Assembly (NCBI GenBank): GCA_046726955.1
Contig: JBKPBQ010000393.1
Coordinates: 1-16,049 of the forward strand
DNA from: CAVPGH01 sp046726955
GTDB taxonomy: Bacteria > Acidobacteriota > Vicinamibacteria > Fen-336
DNA length: 16,049 nucleotides
Direction of reading: 5' to 3'
The notes beneath the pieces are model-generated. The model worked only from the letters and a program-made list of their open reading frames with translations, searched no databases and was not told the DNA's origin. Both the position numbers and the translations under genes were made by a program. Shown in pieces: positions 8,174 to 15,556 of the stretch. Every line of letters starts with the position of its first letter. Within the stretch, counting starts at the first letter, position 1.

Positions 8174-8206
8174 GGCGAGCGCGGCGCCTCTTGCGCCGGG
8201 CTCGCC
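8174..8206. terminator. Long GC-rich hairpin between the PolX-like and phosphatase genes
   Basis: A near-perfect inverted repeat: GGCGAGC-G-CGGCGC, loop CTCTT, GCGCCG-G-GCTCGCC. That is 13 paired bases with one central G/G mismatch. It lies 62 nt past the stop of the minus-strand PolX-like gene. There is no T-tract on either side, so it is not a canonical intrinsic terminator; it may block exonucleases or assist termination. A separate 12-nt palindrome, GGCGCGCGCGCC, is at 8127-8138. Confidence 0.4.
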
Positions 8207-8268
8207 CAGGCCGGAGCGCGCGAAGCGAGTGCCGCGCGCCCTGCCGGCACACGACTTCAGTAACGAGA

Positions 8269-9960
8269 CTAGACCGGTCGCACGCGAGAGGCGAACTCGG
8301 CGGCGGGAAGCGTGTTCAGGACGTCGCTCCGCTCCAACCACCCGCGCCGCGCCATGTCGATACCCCAGCGCACGTTCTCGAGCGCGCGCGTGGAGTGCGC
8401 GTCCACGGAGACCACGAAGGACAGTCCCCGCTCCCGGGCCGCGCGGATCCACTCCGGGTCCATGTCCAGCCGATAGGGGTCGCCGTTGATCTCGACCGCC
8501 ACCCGCGACTCCGCGGCCACGTCCAGGATCTCCGGCATGTCGCAGTCGAAGGGCGGTCGGCGGTTGATGAGACGTCCGCGCGCGTGTCCCCAGATCTTGA
8601 AGAGGGGCAGCGCGAGCGCGCGCGTGACCCGGCGAGTCATGGCCCGGGCATCCATGCGGTAGCGGTTGTGGATGCTGGCCACGACCACGTCCAGCTTCTC
8701 GAGAACCCTGTCAGGGTAGTCGAGAGAGCCGTCGGCCAGGATGTCCGACTCGGTCCCCTTCAGGATCCGGATGCCGGTCGTCTCCTGCGCGCGGTCGATC
8801 TCCTCCCACTGCCGCTCCAGGCGGTCGAGGCTGAGGCCGCCCGCGTAGTACGCCGTCGGGGAGTGATCCGTGATCGTGATGTAATGCATGCCCAGCCGCT
8901 TCGCCGCCTTCGCCATCGCCAGCACGCTGTCCCGGCCGTCCGAGTACTCGGTGTGGCAGTGGACCATGCCGCGGATGTCGCCCACCATCACCAGCTCGCG
9001 GGGCAGCGATCCGTCGAGGGCGGCCTCGATCTCGCCATCGTCCTCGCGCAGCTCCGGGGGGATGAAGGGCAGGCCGAGACGCGAGTAGAAGTCCGTCTCT
9101 TCCGCGGCGGGCAGCGCGTCGAGCGGACCCGGGAGTCCGCGCTCGCGCGCGTGCGCTTCGAGACGTCGCCAGTGGCTCTCCGAGCCGGTTCGCCGGACGA
9201 GCGCCGTGCCGTAGCGCGCGGCGGGAACCCACTCCATGCGGACGGGGAGACCGCTCGTGAGGATCGCCGTGGTGGACTCGCTCGTCTGCGGCCCGACGGA
9301 TTCCACGAGCGGGAACGAAAGAAGGCGCTCCCCCGCCGCCTCCGCGGACGTTCCCGTGACGACGAGGGGCAAGCTCGAGACGGTCTCGCGCCGGCGGCGC
9401 AGCTCCCCCGCCACCTCCGCGCGCGACACGTCGCCCGACGCGCGCATGTGGCCGACGAGCTCGTCGGCCGCCTGCTGCGACCGGTGCAGGTGGAGCTGCC
9501 CGCGGCCCTCGTGGAGCCGCGCGATCTCCGCGAGCAGGCGCTCTTCCGTACGCTGGCCAAAGCCGCGGACCGTGCGCACTCGGCCGGCGCGAGCGGCCTC
9601 TTCCAGGGACCGGAGGCCGTCGACGCCGAGCGCGTCCTGCAGCGCGCGGATGCGCGTGACGCTCAGCGTGGGAACGCGGGAGAGCTCCAGCACGCCCCTC
9701 GGCATCTCCGCGCGCAGGCGCTCGAGGAGCCGTGAGCGGCCCGTGCGGTGCATCTCCTCGATCACCGCGGCGAGGCCGGGGCCGACGCCCCTGATCTCCC
9801 GGAGGCGGCCTTGGGACACGAGCGTGTCGAGGTCTCCTGGCTGGCCCTGCAGCGCGGCCGCCCCGCGCATGAAGGCCTTGGCGCGGAACCGGTGTCCCCC
9901 CGCGATCTGGAGACGCCGGCCGATCTCGTTCAGGGCGCGCGCCGCCTCCAGTCGGTCCAT
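8269..9960 (-). CDS. PolX-like protein with degenerate polymerase site and intact PHP phosphoesterase domain
   Basis: A 563-residue protein with the bacterial PolX layout: helix-hairpin-helix region (residues about 1-145, with RGVGPGLAAVIEE), PolX fingers/palm (about 150-300), then a C-terminal PHP domain (about 328-560). The polymerase site looks dead. The usual GS-RRG-ET-GD-D motif reads GELRRRRETVSSLP, so both first catalytic aspartates become S196 and P198, and the third is E243 in RMEW. The PHP metal site looks complete: HCH (334-336), TDH (364-366), ESD (404-406), H431, GHARGR (H459), EIN, and VDAH (520-522). It is therefore predicted to act as a PHP nuclease or phosphoesterase that uses the HhH region for DNA binding. 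ATG 9960 is 40 nt after the DUF6496-like gene. A diverged PolX with low polymerase activity is the alternative. Confidence 0.92.
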   Translation of the reverse strand: MDRLEAARALNEIGRRLQIAGGHRFRAKAFMRGAAALQGQPGDLDTLVSQGRLREIRGVGPGLAAVIEEMHRTGRSRLLERLRAEMPRGVLELSRVPTLSVTRIRALQDALGVDGLRSLEEAARAGRVRTVRGFGQRTEERLLAEIARLHEGRGQLHLHRSQQAADELVGHMRASGDVSRAEVAGELRRRRETVSSLPLVVTGTSAEAAGERLLSFPLVESVGPQTSESTTAILTSGLPVRMEWVPAARYGTALVRRTGSESHWRRLEAHARERGLPGPLDALPAAEETDFYSRLGLPFIPPELREDDGEIEAALDGSLPRELVMVGDIRGMVHCHTEYSDGRDSVLAMAKAAKRLGMHYITITDHSPTAYYAGGLSLDRLERQWEEIDRAQETTGIRILKGTESDILADGSLDYPDRVLEKLDVVVASIHNRYRMDARAMTRRVTRALALPLFKIWGHARGRLINRRPPFDCDMPEILDVAAESRVAVEINGDPYRLDMDPEWIRAARERGLSFVVSVDAHSTRALENVRWGIDMARRGWLERSDVLNTLPAAEFASRVRPV

Positions 9961-10000
9961 CGAAGGACAGCGCGCCCCCTGAGCGAGCCTCGGGCTGCGA

Positions 10001-10243
10001 CTACCGGCTGCGCCGGCTCCGGCTCCGCGAAGACGAGCGGCGCGAGGGGACCTTGCCGCCGGAGCGGCGCGCCTCGGAGAGGCCGATCGCGATGGCCTGC
10101 TTGCGGCTCGTCACCCGCTTGCCCGAGCGGCCGGAGCGCAGCTGCCCCCGCTTCATCTCGTGCATGGCTCTCTCGACCTTCTGGCCCGCCTTGCGTCCGT
10201 AGCGTCGTCCGGAGCTGCTCTTGCGTCCGCGTCTTGCCTCCAT
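10001..10243 (-). CDS. Small very basic DUF6496-like protein
   Basis: An 80-residue protein with very high Arg/Lys content. Its core (GRKAGQKVERAMHEMKRGQ, then SGKRVTSRKQAIAIGLSEAR) matches what I recall of the DUF6496 family of short proteins, whose role is unknown. It ends in a Ser/Arg-rich tail (SRRSSSRSRSRRSR). The charge and size suggest nucleic-acid binding, but that is inference. ATG 10241-10243 is strongly supported by GGAGGTGA upstream. The first 91 nt lie inside the 3' end of the oxidase subunit I gene in another frame; see the findings for whether this is a true overlap or a frameshift. It is probably co-transcribed with its neighbours on both sides. Confidence 0.85.
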   Translation of the reverse strand: MEARRGRKSSSGRRYGRKAGQKVERAMHEMKRGQLRSGRSGKRVTSRKQAIAIGLSEARRSGGKVPSRRSSSRSRSRRSR

Positions 10244-12132
10244 CGTTCACCTCCGACCAGTAACGTTGCAAATGGCTTGCCTTTCGCGGCGCGTACCGTG
10301 ACGTAGCTGAAGAGAAGGACGCAGAAGACGGCGGCGATCCACAGGCTCTTGAAGAGAAGGGCCGTGAAGAGGCCGGCCACGATCATCGCGACCACCGCGG
10401 GCATGGCCGAGTCCTCGGGCTCCCTCGCCGCGGCCACCGGCCGGGCCTCGCGCGGGTCCTCCTCTTCGTCGTGGTCGTCCCAGAGGGGATGCCGGGAGCG
10501 CACGACCGGGATGGGGGCGACGCCGTACGGCGGCGGCGGCGAAGCGATCGCCCACTCCAGCGTGTCCGCACTCCACGGGTTCGCGCCGGCCACGAGCCCC
10601 ATGCGGCGCGACCGACTGATGTTCCAGAGGGTCAGGAGGAGCCCGAAAGCCATGATGACGACGCCCACGGTCGCGAGCAGGTTGAGCGCGGCGAGGCCGT
10701 CTTCGACGCCGTAGGCGTAGACGCGCCGGCGCATCCCCAGCAGCCCGGTCACGTGCAGGGGGAAGAACCCGACGTTGAAGCCGAGGAACATGACCCAGAA
10801 GCTCCAGCGTCCGAGCCGCTCGCCGAGCATCCGGCCGGTCATCTTGGGGAACCAGTAGTAAAGCGCGGCCAAAACCGGGAAGAGGTTGGCGCCGACGAGG
10901 ACGTAGTGGAGATGGGCGACCACAAAGTACGTGTCGTGCACCTCCCAGTCGAACGGCACGACGGCGGTGACGACTCCGCTCGAGCCTCCGACCACGAGCG
11001 TGGCGATGAACCCGATCGCGAAGAGGAGCGAGGCCGTGACGACGGGACGGCCGCGCCAGAGAGTGGCCACCCAGGCGAAGACCTGGATCGTGCTGAACAC
11101 GAAGATGGTCAGGCTGGCCGCGCTGAAGAAGCTCATCGAAATCTGGCTCATTCCTACTGCGAACATGCTGTGGACCCAGACGCCCATCCCCACCACCGCG
11201 GTCAAGATCGTGGACCAAGCCATGAGCGTGTAGCCGACGATCGGCCTCCGCGCGAACACCGGGATGAGCATCGACATCATCCCGGTGGCGGGCAGGAAGA
11301 CGATGTAGACCCAGGGGTGGCCGAAGAACCAGAAGAGGTGCTGCCACAGCAAGGGATCGCCGCCCCGCGTGGCGTCGTAGAAGTGCGTCCCCCACTGCCG
11401 GTCCAGCTCGAGGAGGACGCAGGCCGCCGTCAGCGCGGGCAGCGCGAGCACGGAGAGGGCGGACGTCGTGCCCGTGCTGTACAGGAGGAGCGGCATGCGC
11501 TCGACGGACATCCCGGGAGCGCGCAGACGCAGGATCGTGACCACCAGGTTGATGGCGCCGACGGTCGTGGAAACGGTCAGGAAGACGAGGGCAAGGGCGT
11601 AATAGTCGTTGTTAAGGCCAGGTGAAAAGGGGGCGGAGGTCAGCGGGACGTACCCGACCCAGCCGCCGTTGGGGGCGAGGCCGAACGGCACCCCCGCGTA
11701 CAGGAAGAGGCCGGACATCAGGAAGATCCAGTAGCTGAACGCGTTGAGCCGCGGAAAGGCCATGTCCCGCGCGCCCAGGACGAGCGGGACGAGGTAGGTG
11801 CTGAAGCCGGAGAGCACGGGCGAGGCGTACCAGAGGATCATGGTCAGCCCGTGGAGCGAGAACACCTGGTTGTAGGCCTCGGGGCTCAGCACGCGGGCCT
11901 CCTGGCGGCTGAGCTCGAACCTCATGAGGAGCGCCTCGCTCCCGCCCAGCAGGAGGAACCCGAAGGCGGTCACGAGGTAGCGAAGGCCTATCTGCTTGTG
12001 GTCGACGGTGGCGAAGAAGCCGTAGAGCGTGCGGCGCGTTTCCCAGATCCGCCGGAGACGCCCGTCGAGGCTGTGTGCGAGTGCGTCGAGATCAGCAGGA
12101 GACCGCGGCGCGGGCTCGACAATCGACGCCAT
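10153..12132 (-). CDS. ctaD: Heme-copper oxidase subunit I (CtaD-like) with altered CuB site
   Basis: A 659-residue, 12-plus-helix membrane protein clearly homologous to A-type cytochrome c oxidase subunit I. Heme ligands are present: H94 (FSLHGLTMI), H407 and H409 (VVAHLHYVL). H272 and Y276 in FFGHPWVY keep one CuB ligand and the cross-link tyrosine, and VHD at 398-400 and GMRRR are also kept. Three key positions differ. The HH pair is HS (H321-S322, in WVHSMFAVG), so one CuB ligand is missing. The Glu of GHPEVY is W274. The K-channel Lys of TGIKVFSW is Q350. D123 at the D-channel mouth remains. After the usual PPPPYGVAPIPVVRSRHPLW end there is an acidic linker and two extra hydrophobic segments (about 578-615). 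The last part overlaps the next gene. No subunit II or III is adjacent. It may be an atypical oxidase or an NO-reducing relative. Confidence 0.93.
   Translation of the reverse strand: MASIVEPAPRSPADLDALAHSLDGRLRRIWETRRTLYGFFATVDHKQIGLRYLVTAFGFLLLGGSEALLMRFELSRQEARVLSPEAYNQVFSLHGLTMILWYASPVLSGFSTYLVPLVLGARDMAFPRLNAFSYWIFLMSGLFLYAGVPFGLAPNGGWVGYVPLTSAPFSPGLNNDYYALALVFLTVSTTVGAINLVVTILRLRAPGMSVERMPLLLYSTGTTSALSVLALPALTAACVLLELDRQWGTHFYDATRGGDPLLWQHLFWFFGHPWVYIVFLPATGMMSMLIPVFARRPIVGYTLMAWSTILTAVVGMGVWVHSMFAVGMSQISMSFFSAASLTIFVFSTIQVFAWVATLWRGRPVVTASLLFAIGFIATLVVGGSSGVVTAVVPFDWEVHDTYFVVAHLHYVLVGANLFPVLAALYYWFPKMTGRMLGERLGRWSFWVMFLGFNVGFFPLHVTGLLGMRRRVYAYGVEDGLAALNLLATVGVVIMAFGLLLTLWNISRSRRMGLVAGANPWSADTLEWAIASPPPPYGVAPIPVVRSRHPLWDDHDEEEDPREARPVAAAREPEDSAMPAVVAMIVAGLFTALLFKSLWIAAVFCVLLFSYVTVRAAKGKPFATLLVGGERWRQDADARAAPDDATDARRARRSREPCTR
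10247..10254 (-). promoter_or_regulatory. Shine-Dalgarno sequence of the DUF6496-like gene, inside ctaD
   Basis: GGAGGTGA on the minus strand, with GGAGG 6 nt from the ATG. The TGA at 10247-10249 within it is also a stop codon in the frame that is +1 shifted relative to the oxidase gene. Confidence 0.75.
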
Positions 12133-12327
12133 GCATTTGTCCCGAAGGTTGCAAGAGGCAAGCCACGGCGGGCCGGTCGCGGGGTCGTACGATCCGGCTC
12201 CCTCACACGGTCGGCGGGGAACACGTTTCGGACCACGTTTCTACACTCTTCTTTGGAGCGCCGCACTTCGCGCGCTGTCCAAAAGATAGTGGCGCGACGC
12301 CGAGCGGGTTCTCGATATACTCCGGGG
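12133..12327. promoter_or_regulatory. Divergent regulatory region between ctaD-like gene and histidine kinase
   Basis: A 195-bp gap serving both directions. It contains a direct repeat CACGTTTC at 12222-12229 and 12234-12241 (12-bp period) and the palindrome TCGTACGA at 12185-12192, which are possible protein-binding sites. The ctaD ATG (12130-12132) has only a weak Shine-Dalgarno sequence. No clear promoter for the minus direction could be assigned. Confidence 0.4.
12316..12321 (+). promoter_or_regulatory. TATACT -10 box, implying a leaderless kinase mRNA
   Basis: TATACT differs from TATAAT at one position and ends 6 nt before the ATG at 12328. With normal spacing, transcription would begin at or within a base of the start codon. 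The -35 region (about 12293-12298) is poor. There is no Shine-Dalgarno sequence before the ATG, which fits a leaderless transcript. Confidence 0.45.
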
Positions 12328-14088
12328 ATGCTCCCACGGGTCTTTCCCCCGGAGGGAATCCCAGCCCCTGTAGACCGACGGGCCGCGACCGACGGCCCCG
12401 ATGCGGCAGGTGCCGCGGGCGACTCCGTGCGCACCCTCGAGGCGCTCTACCTCCTGGTCGACCGCGTGGCCCGGGCCCGTACGGCCAAGGAGGTCTGCGA
12501 CGCGGGTGTGCAGGGGATCCTCTCCGTCACGCGAGCGGACCGCGCGAGCGTCCTCGTCTTCGACGAGGGCGGCGTCCTGCGGTTCATCTCGTGGCGCGGG
12601 CTGTCGGACGCCTACCGTGCGGCCACGGAGGGGCACTCGCCCTGGACCCCCGCCACCCGGGATCCCCAGCCGGCCCTGTTCGAGGACGTGGCCGAGGCCG
12701 GCGAGCTCGGGGCGCTTCGCGACGTGATCCTCCGCGAGGGCATCCGGTCGCTCGGGTTCTTTCCCCTCGTGCACCAGGGCCGGCTCCTCGGGAAGTTCAT
12801 GTTGTACTACGACGCCCCCCACGCCTTCGCACCCGACGAGCTGAGCCTCGCGTCCACCGCCGCCCGCCACGTCATCCTCGGGCTCACGCGCGTCGTGTCC
12901 GAGGAGAAGATCGAGCGGTTCCTCTACCGCGAGCAGTCGGCGCGCCGGGAGGCGGAGGCCGCGCGCGCCGAGGCCGTGCGCGCCAATCGCGACAAGGACG
13001 AGTTCCTGGCGATGCTCGCCCACGAGCTCCGCAACCCGGTGGGCGTCATCGTCAACGCCGCGTCCCTGATCGAGGCGGGCCCGGACTCCGGCTCCTCCGC
13101 CTCGCGGGCGGGGGCGATGATTCGCCGGCAGGCGCACCACCTGGCGCGCCTCCTCGACGACCTCCTCGACGTCGCGCGCATTACGAACGGCCGGATCCAG
13201 ATTGAGCGCGACCTGGTGAACCTGCGCTCCACGGTGGACCTGGCCTTGGAGGCCCAGCGCCATCAGCTCGAGGGCAAGCGCCAGCAGCTCGGCGTCGACG
13301 CTCGCACCAGCGAGGTAACCGTGCTCGGAGACCCCGTCCGCCTGCAACAGGTGCTCGGGAACCTCATCAACAACGCCTCCAAGTACTCCCGGCCGGAGGG
13401 CTCCATCCGGATCACCCTGGACGTCGAGGGCGCCGAGGCCTTGGTGCGCGTGAACGACGACGGGGTGGGAATCCCCGAGGACAAGCTGGAGTCGATCTTC
13501 GAGCTCTTCGCCCAGGCGAACCCGGGGCTCGCCCGCACGGAAGGTGGGCTCGGGATCGGGCTCACCCTGGTCAAGCGGATCGTGGAGCTGCACGGAGGCA
13601 CGGTGTACGCGTACAGCGCGGGTCCCGGGCGCGGCGCGGAGTTCGAGGTCCGACTTCCCCTCGTCGCCCACACCGCGCCGGGAAGAACGCCGCCCTCTCC
13701 CCACCCCACGACGACGCATCGCCGGATCCTCGTGATCGAAGACCACGCGGACGGGCGGGAATCGCTCGCCGCCAGCCTCGTGATGCACGGCCACGAGGTG
13801 GTCACCGCGGCCTCGGGCCAGGAGGGGATCGAAGCGGCCATGAGCTTCGCGCCCGACGTCGTGCTTCTCGACATCGGGCTGCCCGACATCGACGGCTACG
13901 AGGTGGCGCGGAGGTTGCGGGACAAGCTCGAGCGCCCGGCGCGGCTCGTCGCCCTCACCGGGTACGGCCAGCCCGAGGATCGCGCGCGCGCGAAGGAAGC
14001 CGGCTTCGACGCCCACCTCGTGAAGCCGATCGAGCCCGCGCGGCTCGTCCAGGTCCTGGAGAGCCTGAGCGAGGGCTCGGCCGGCTAG
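12328..14088 (+). CDS. Soluble hybrid sensor histidine kinase (GAF-HisKA-HATPase-REC)
   Basis: A 586-residue cytoplasmic two-component sensor. Residues about 35-190 form a GAF domain (from TLEALYLLVDRVARA to FAPDELSLASTAARHV), followed by a short coiled coil (about 195-222). HisKA carries H232 in AHELRNP. The HATPase has an N-box NLINNASKYS (about 345-354), G1 DDGVGIPE and G2 GLGIGL. A C-terminal receiver domain (about 466-580) has phospho-acceptor D515 in LLDIGLPDIDG, T544 and K566. No transmembrane segment is visible, so the signal is internal; the GAF ligand is unknown. Phosphate would pass from H232 to D515 and then to an unidentified partner, as no DNA-binding output domain is present. 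Start ATG 12328 is placed by a -10 box immediately upstream. It is divergent from the oxidase gene, which makes control by redox or NO/O2 a possible but untested link. Confidence 0.93.
   Translation: MLPRVFPPEGIPAPVDRRAATDGPDAAGAAGDSVRTLEALYLLVDRVARARTAKEVCDAGVQGILSVTRADRASVLVFDEGGVLRFISWRGLSDAYRAATEGHSPWTPATRDPQPALFEDVAEAGELGALRDVILREGIRSLGFFPLVHQGRLLGKFMLYYDAPHAFAPDELSLASTAARHVILGLTRVVSEEKIERFLYREQSARREAEAARAEAVRANRDKDEFLAMLAHELRNPVGVIVNAASLIEAGPDSGSSASRAGAMIRRQAHHLARLLDDLLDVARITNGRIQIERDLVNLRSTVDLALEAQRHQLEGKRQQLGVDARTSEVTVLGDPVRLQQVLGNLINNASKYSRPEGSIRITLDVEGAEALVRVNDDGVGIPEDKLESIFELFAQANPGLARTEGGLGIGLTLVKRIVELHGGTVYAYSAGPGRGAEFEVRLPLVAHTAPGRTPPSPHPTTTHRRILVIEDHADGRESLAASLVMHGHEVVTAASGQEGIEAAMSFAPDVVLLDIGLPDIDGYEVARRLRDKLERPARLVALTGYGQPEDRARAKEAGFDAHLVKPIEPARLVQVLESLSEGSAG
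14085..14088. other. Overlapping convergent stop codons (CTAG)
   Basis: The plus-strand kinase stop TAG (14086-14088) and the minus-strand antiporter stop TAG (14085-14087 read as CTA) share bases, a 4-nt tail-to-tail overlap in the palindrome CTAG. Confidence 0.95.
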
Positions 14089-15518
14089 GTCGCGCTCGGC
14101 GGGCGGCTCGCCTCGACGGCAGAGACGGCGGGCCGCACGACGCCCAGCGCGGACAGCAGCGGGCTCGTCATCACCGTCGTGGTGAGAGCCATGAGCACCA
14201 TCATCGAGTAGAGGGCCGGGGAGAGCACACCCAAGTCGAGCCCGATGTTGAGGATCACGAGCTCCATGAGGCCGCGCGTGTTCATGAGCGTGCCGAGTGC
14301 CAGCGCCTCGCGCCAGGGACGGCCGCCGAAGCGAGCGGCGAGCGCGGAGCCGCCGAGCTTGCCCGCCACCGCCACCGCGATGATGACGAGGGCCCAGCCC
14401 CAGGATCCGTCTTCGAAGAGGAGCCCGAGCCGCGTCCGCAGGCCGGTGAACGCGAAGTAGAGCGGCAGCAGCACGAGAACCAGCGGGTCCTCGAGCCGCT
14501 CGCGCGCAGCCTGCGCGAGCCTCCGCTCGCTCGAGAGCACGAATCCCACGAAGAACGCGCCGAAGAGCGCGTGGACACCCGCCGCCTCGGTGATGGCGCC
14601 GCCGGTGAGGGCGAGGGCGACGAGCATCGCTCCCACTCCGTGGGTGAGCCGGCCCCGCCGCTCGAACGCTCCGTTGATGGCGCGGCGGAGGGGCCGGCGC
14701 ACGAGGTAGACGACGGCCACGAACGTTCCGAGCACGAGGAGCGGCCGCCAGAGGTTCTGCTCCCCCGTCGCCCGCACCACGACCATGATCCCGGCGAGGA
14801 TCGTCCACGCGGTGACGTCATCGACGGCGGCCGCAGACGTCGCGAGCGTCCCCAGGGGCGTGCGCAGCATCCCCTGCTCGGCGAGGATCCGCGCGAGCAC
14901 GGGAAAAGCGGTGACGCTCATGGCCGCACCCAGGAAGAGCGCGAACGCGACGAAGGGGATCCCGTCTGGCGCGAACTGGTGGTGGAGGGCGAGCGCGAGG
15001 CTCACTCCGAGCGCGAAGGGGACGGCGATGCTCGCGTGGCTGGTGAGGACGGCCGTGCCGCGGCCCGCGGAGAGCGCCTCGTGGTCCAGCTCCAGGCCGA
15101 TGAGAAACATGTAGAGGACCATCCCCACCTGGCTGAGCGCGTTCAGGACCCCCAGGCTCGCCGGCGGGAAGAGACTCGTCCCGACTCCCGGGGCGACGAG
15201 GCCCAGGAACGACGGACCGAGGAGGATGCCCGCGAGCATCTCCCCCACGACGTGCGGCTGGCCGAGCGGACGCACGGCGAGCCCACAGAGGCGCGTGGCC
15301 AGGAGCACCACCAGGAGCTGTACGAGGAGGAGACCGATATCGGCCGTCCCCGCCGGGGGCCCGCTCGAGGGCACCGTCCGGACGACGGGAGCGGCCGCGC
15401 GGCCGGCGCCCGCGTGCAGGACCGCGAGGATGACCAGCACGGGGACTCCCACGAGCAGCAGGTAGCGGACGGGCATGGAACCGATCTCGCGCGCCACCGG
15501 GGTCTCGACGCTCGTCAC
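14085..15518 (-). CDS. CPA2-family cation/proton antiporter (Na+ or K+/H+)
   Basis: A 477-residue integral membrane protein with about 13 hydrophobic segments. Diagnostic features of the NhaA/KefB-like CPA2 fold are visible: GEMLAGILLGPSFLG (about 92-106), FLIGLELD, AMSVTAFPVLARIL, and the paired aspartates D233-D234 in AAAVDDVTAW that bind the cation and proton. The N-terminal segment (residues about 17-35) and a Pro/Gly/Ala-rich stretch precede the transporter core. No RCK/TrkA-N nucleotide domain follows, unlike KefB/C, so it is a plain exchanger. It likely trades Na+ or K+ for H+ in pH or ion homeostasis. Start GTG 15516-15518 has AGGGG a few nt before it; the internal ATG at residue 15 is the alternative. 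It faces PadR divergently across a 79-bp gap. Confidence 0.92.
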   Translation of the reverse strand: MTSVETPVAREIGSMPVRYLLLVGVPVLVILAVLHAGAGRAAAPVVRTVPSSGPPAGTADIGLLLVQLLVVLLATRLCGLAVRPLGQPHVVGEMLAGILLGPSFLGLVAPGVGTSLFPPASLGVLNALSQVGMVLYMFLIGLELDHEALSAGRGTAVLTSHASIAVPFALGVSLALALHHQFAPDGIPFVAFALFLGAAMSVTAFPVLARILAEQGMLRTPLGTLATSAAAVDDVTAWTILAGIMVVVRATGEQNLWRPLLVLGTFVAVVYLVRRPLRRAINGAFERRGRLTHGVGAMLVALALTGGAITEAAGVHALFGAFFVGFVLSSERRLAQAARERLEDPLVLVLLPLYFAFTGLRTRLGLLFEDGSWGWALVIIAVAVAGKLGGSALAARFGGRPWREALALGTLMNTRGLMELVILNIGLDLGVLSPALYSMMVLMALTTTVMTSPLLSALGVVRPAVSAVEASRPPSAT

Positions 15519-15556
15519 GGTCCCCTAGTCTGGCACACGGGACCGAGGGAAGAATG

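Noticed and set aside
8056..8268. Small gene in the 213-bp gap between the phosphatase and PolX-like genes.
   Set aside because: No start with a ribosome binding site gives a plausible peptide; only the hairpin, the GGCGCGCGCGCC palindrome and a possible -10 are present.
6901..9735. Long open frame of 944 codons on the plus strand across the phosphatase and PolX-like genes.
   Set aside because: Spans two minus-strand genes and their intergenic hairpin; no recognisable domain and low-complexity His/Arg/Asp content.
12241..14808. Long open frame of 855 codons on the minus strand across the kinase and antiporter.
   Set aside because: Antisense to clear histidine kinase motifs; no family resemblance.
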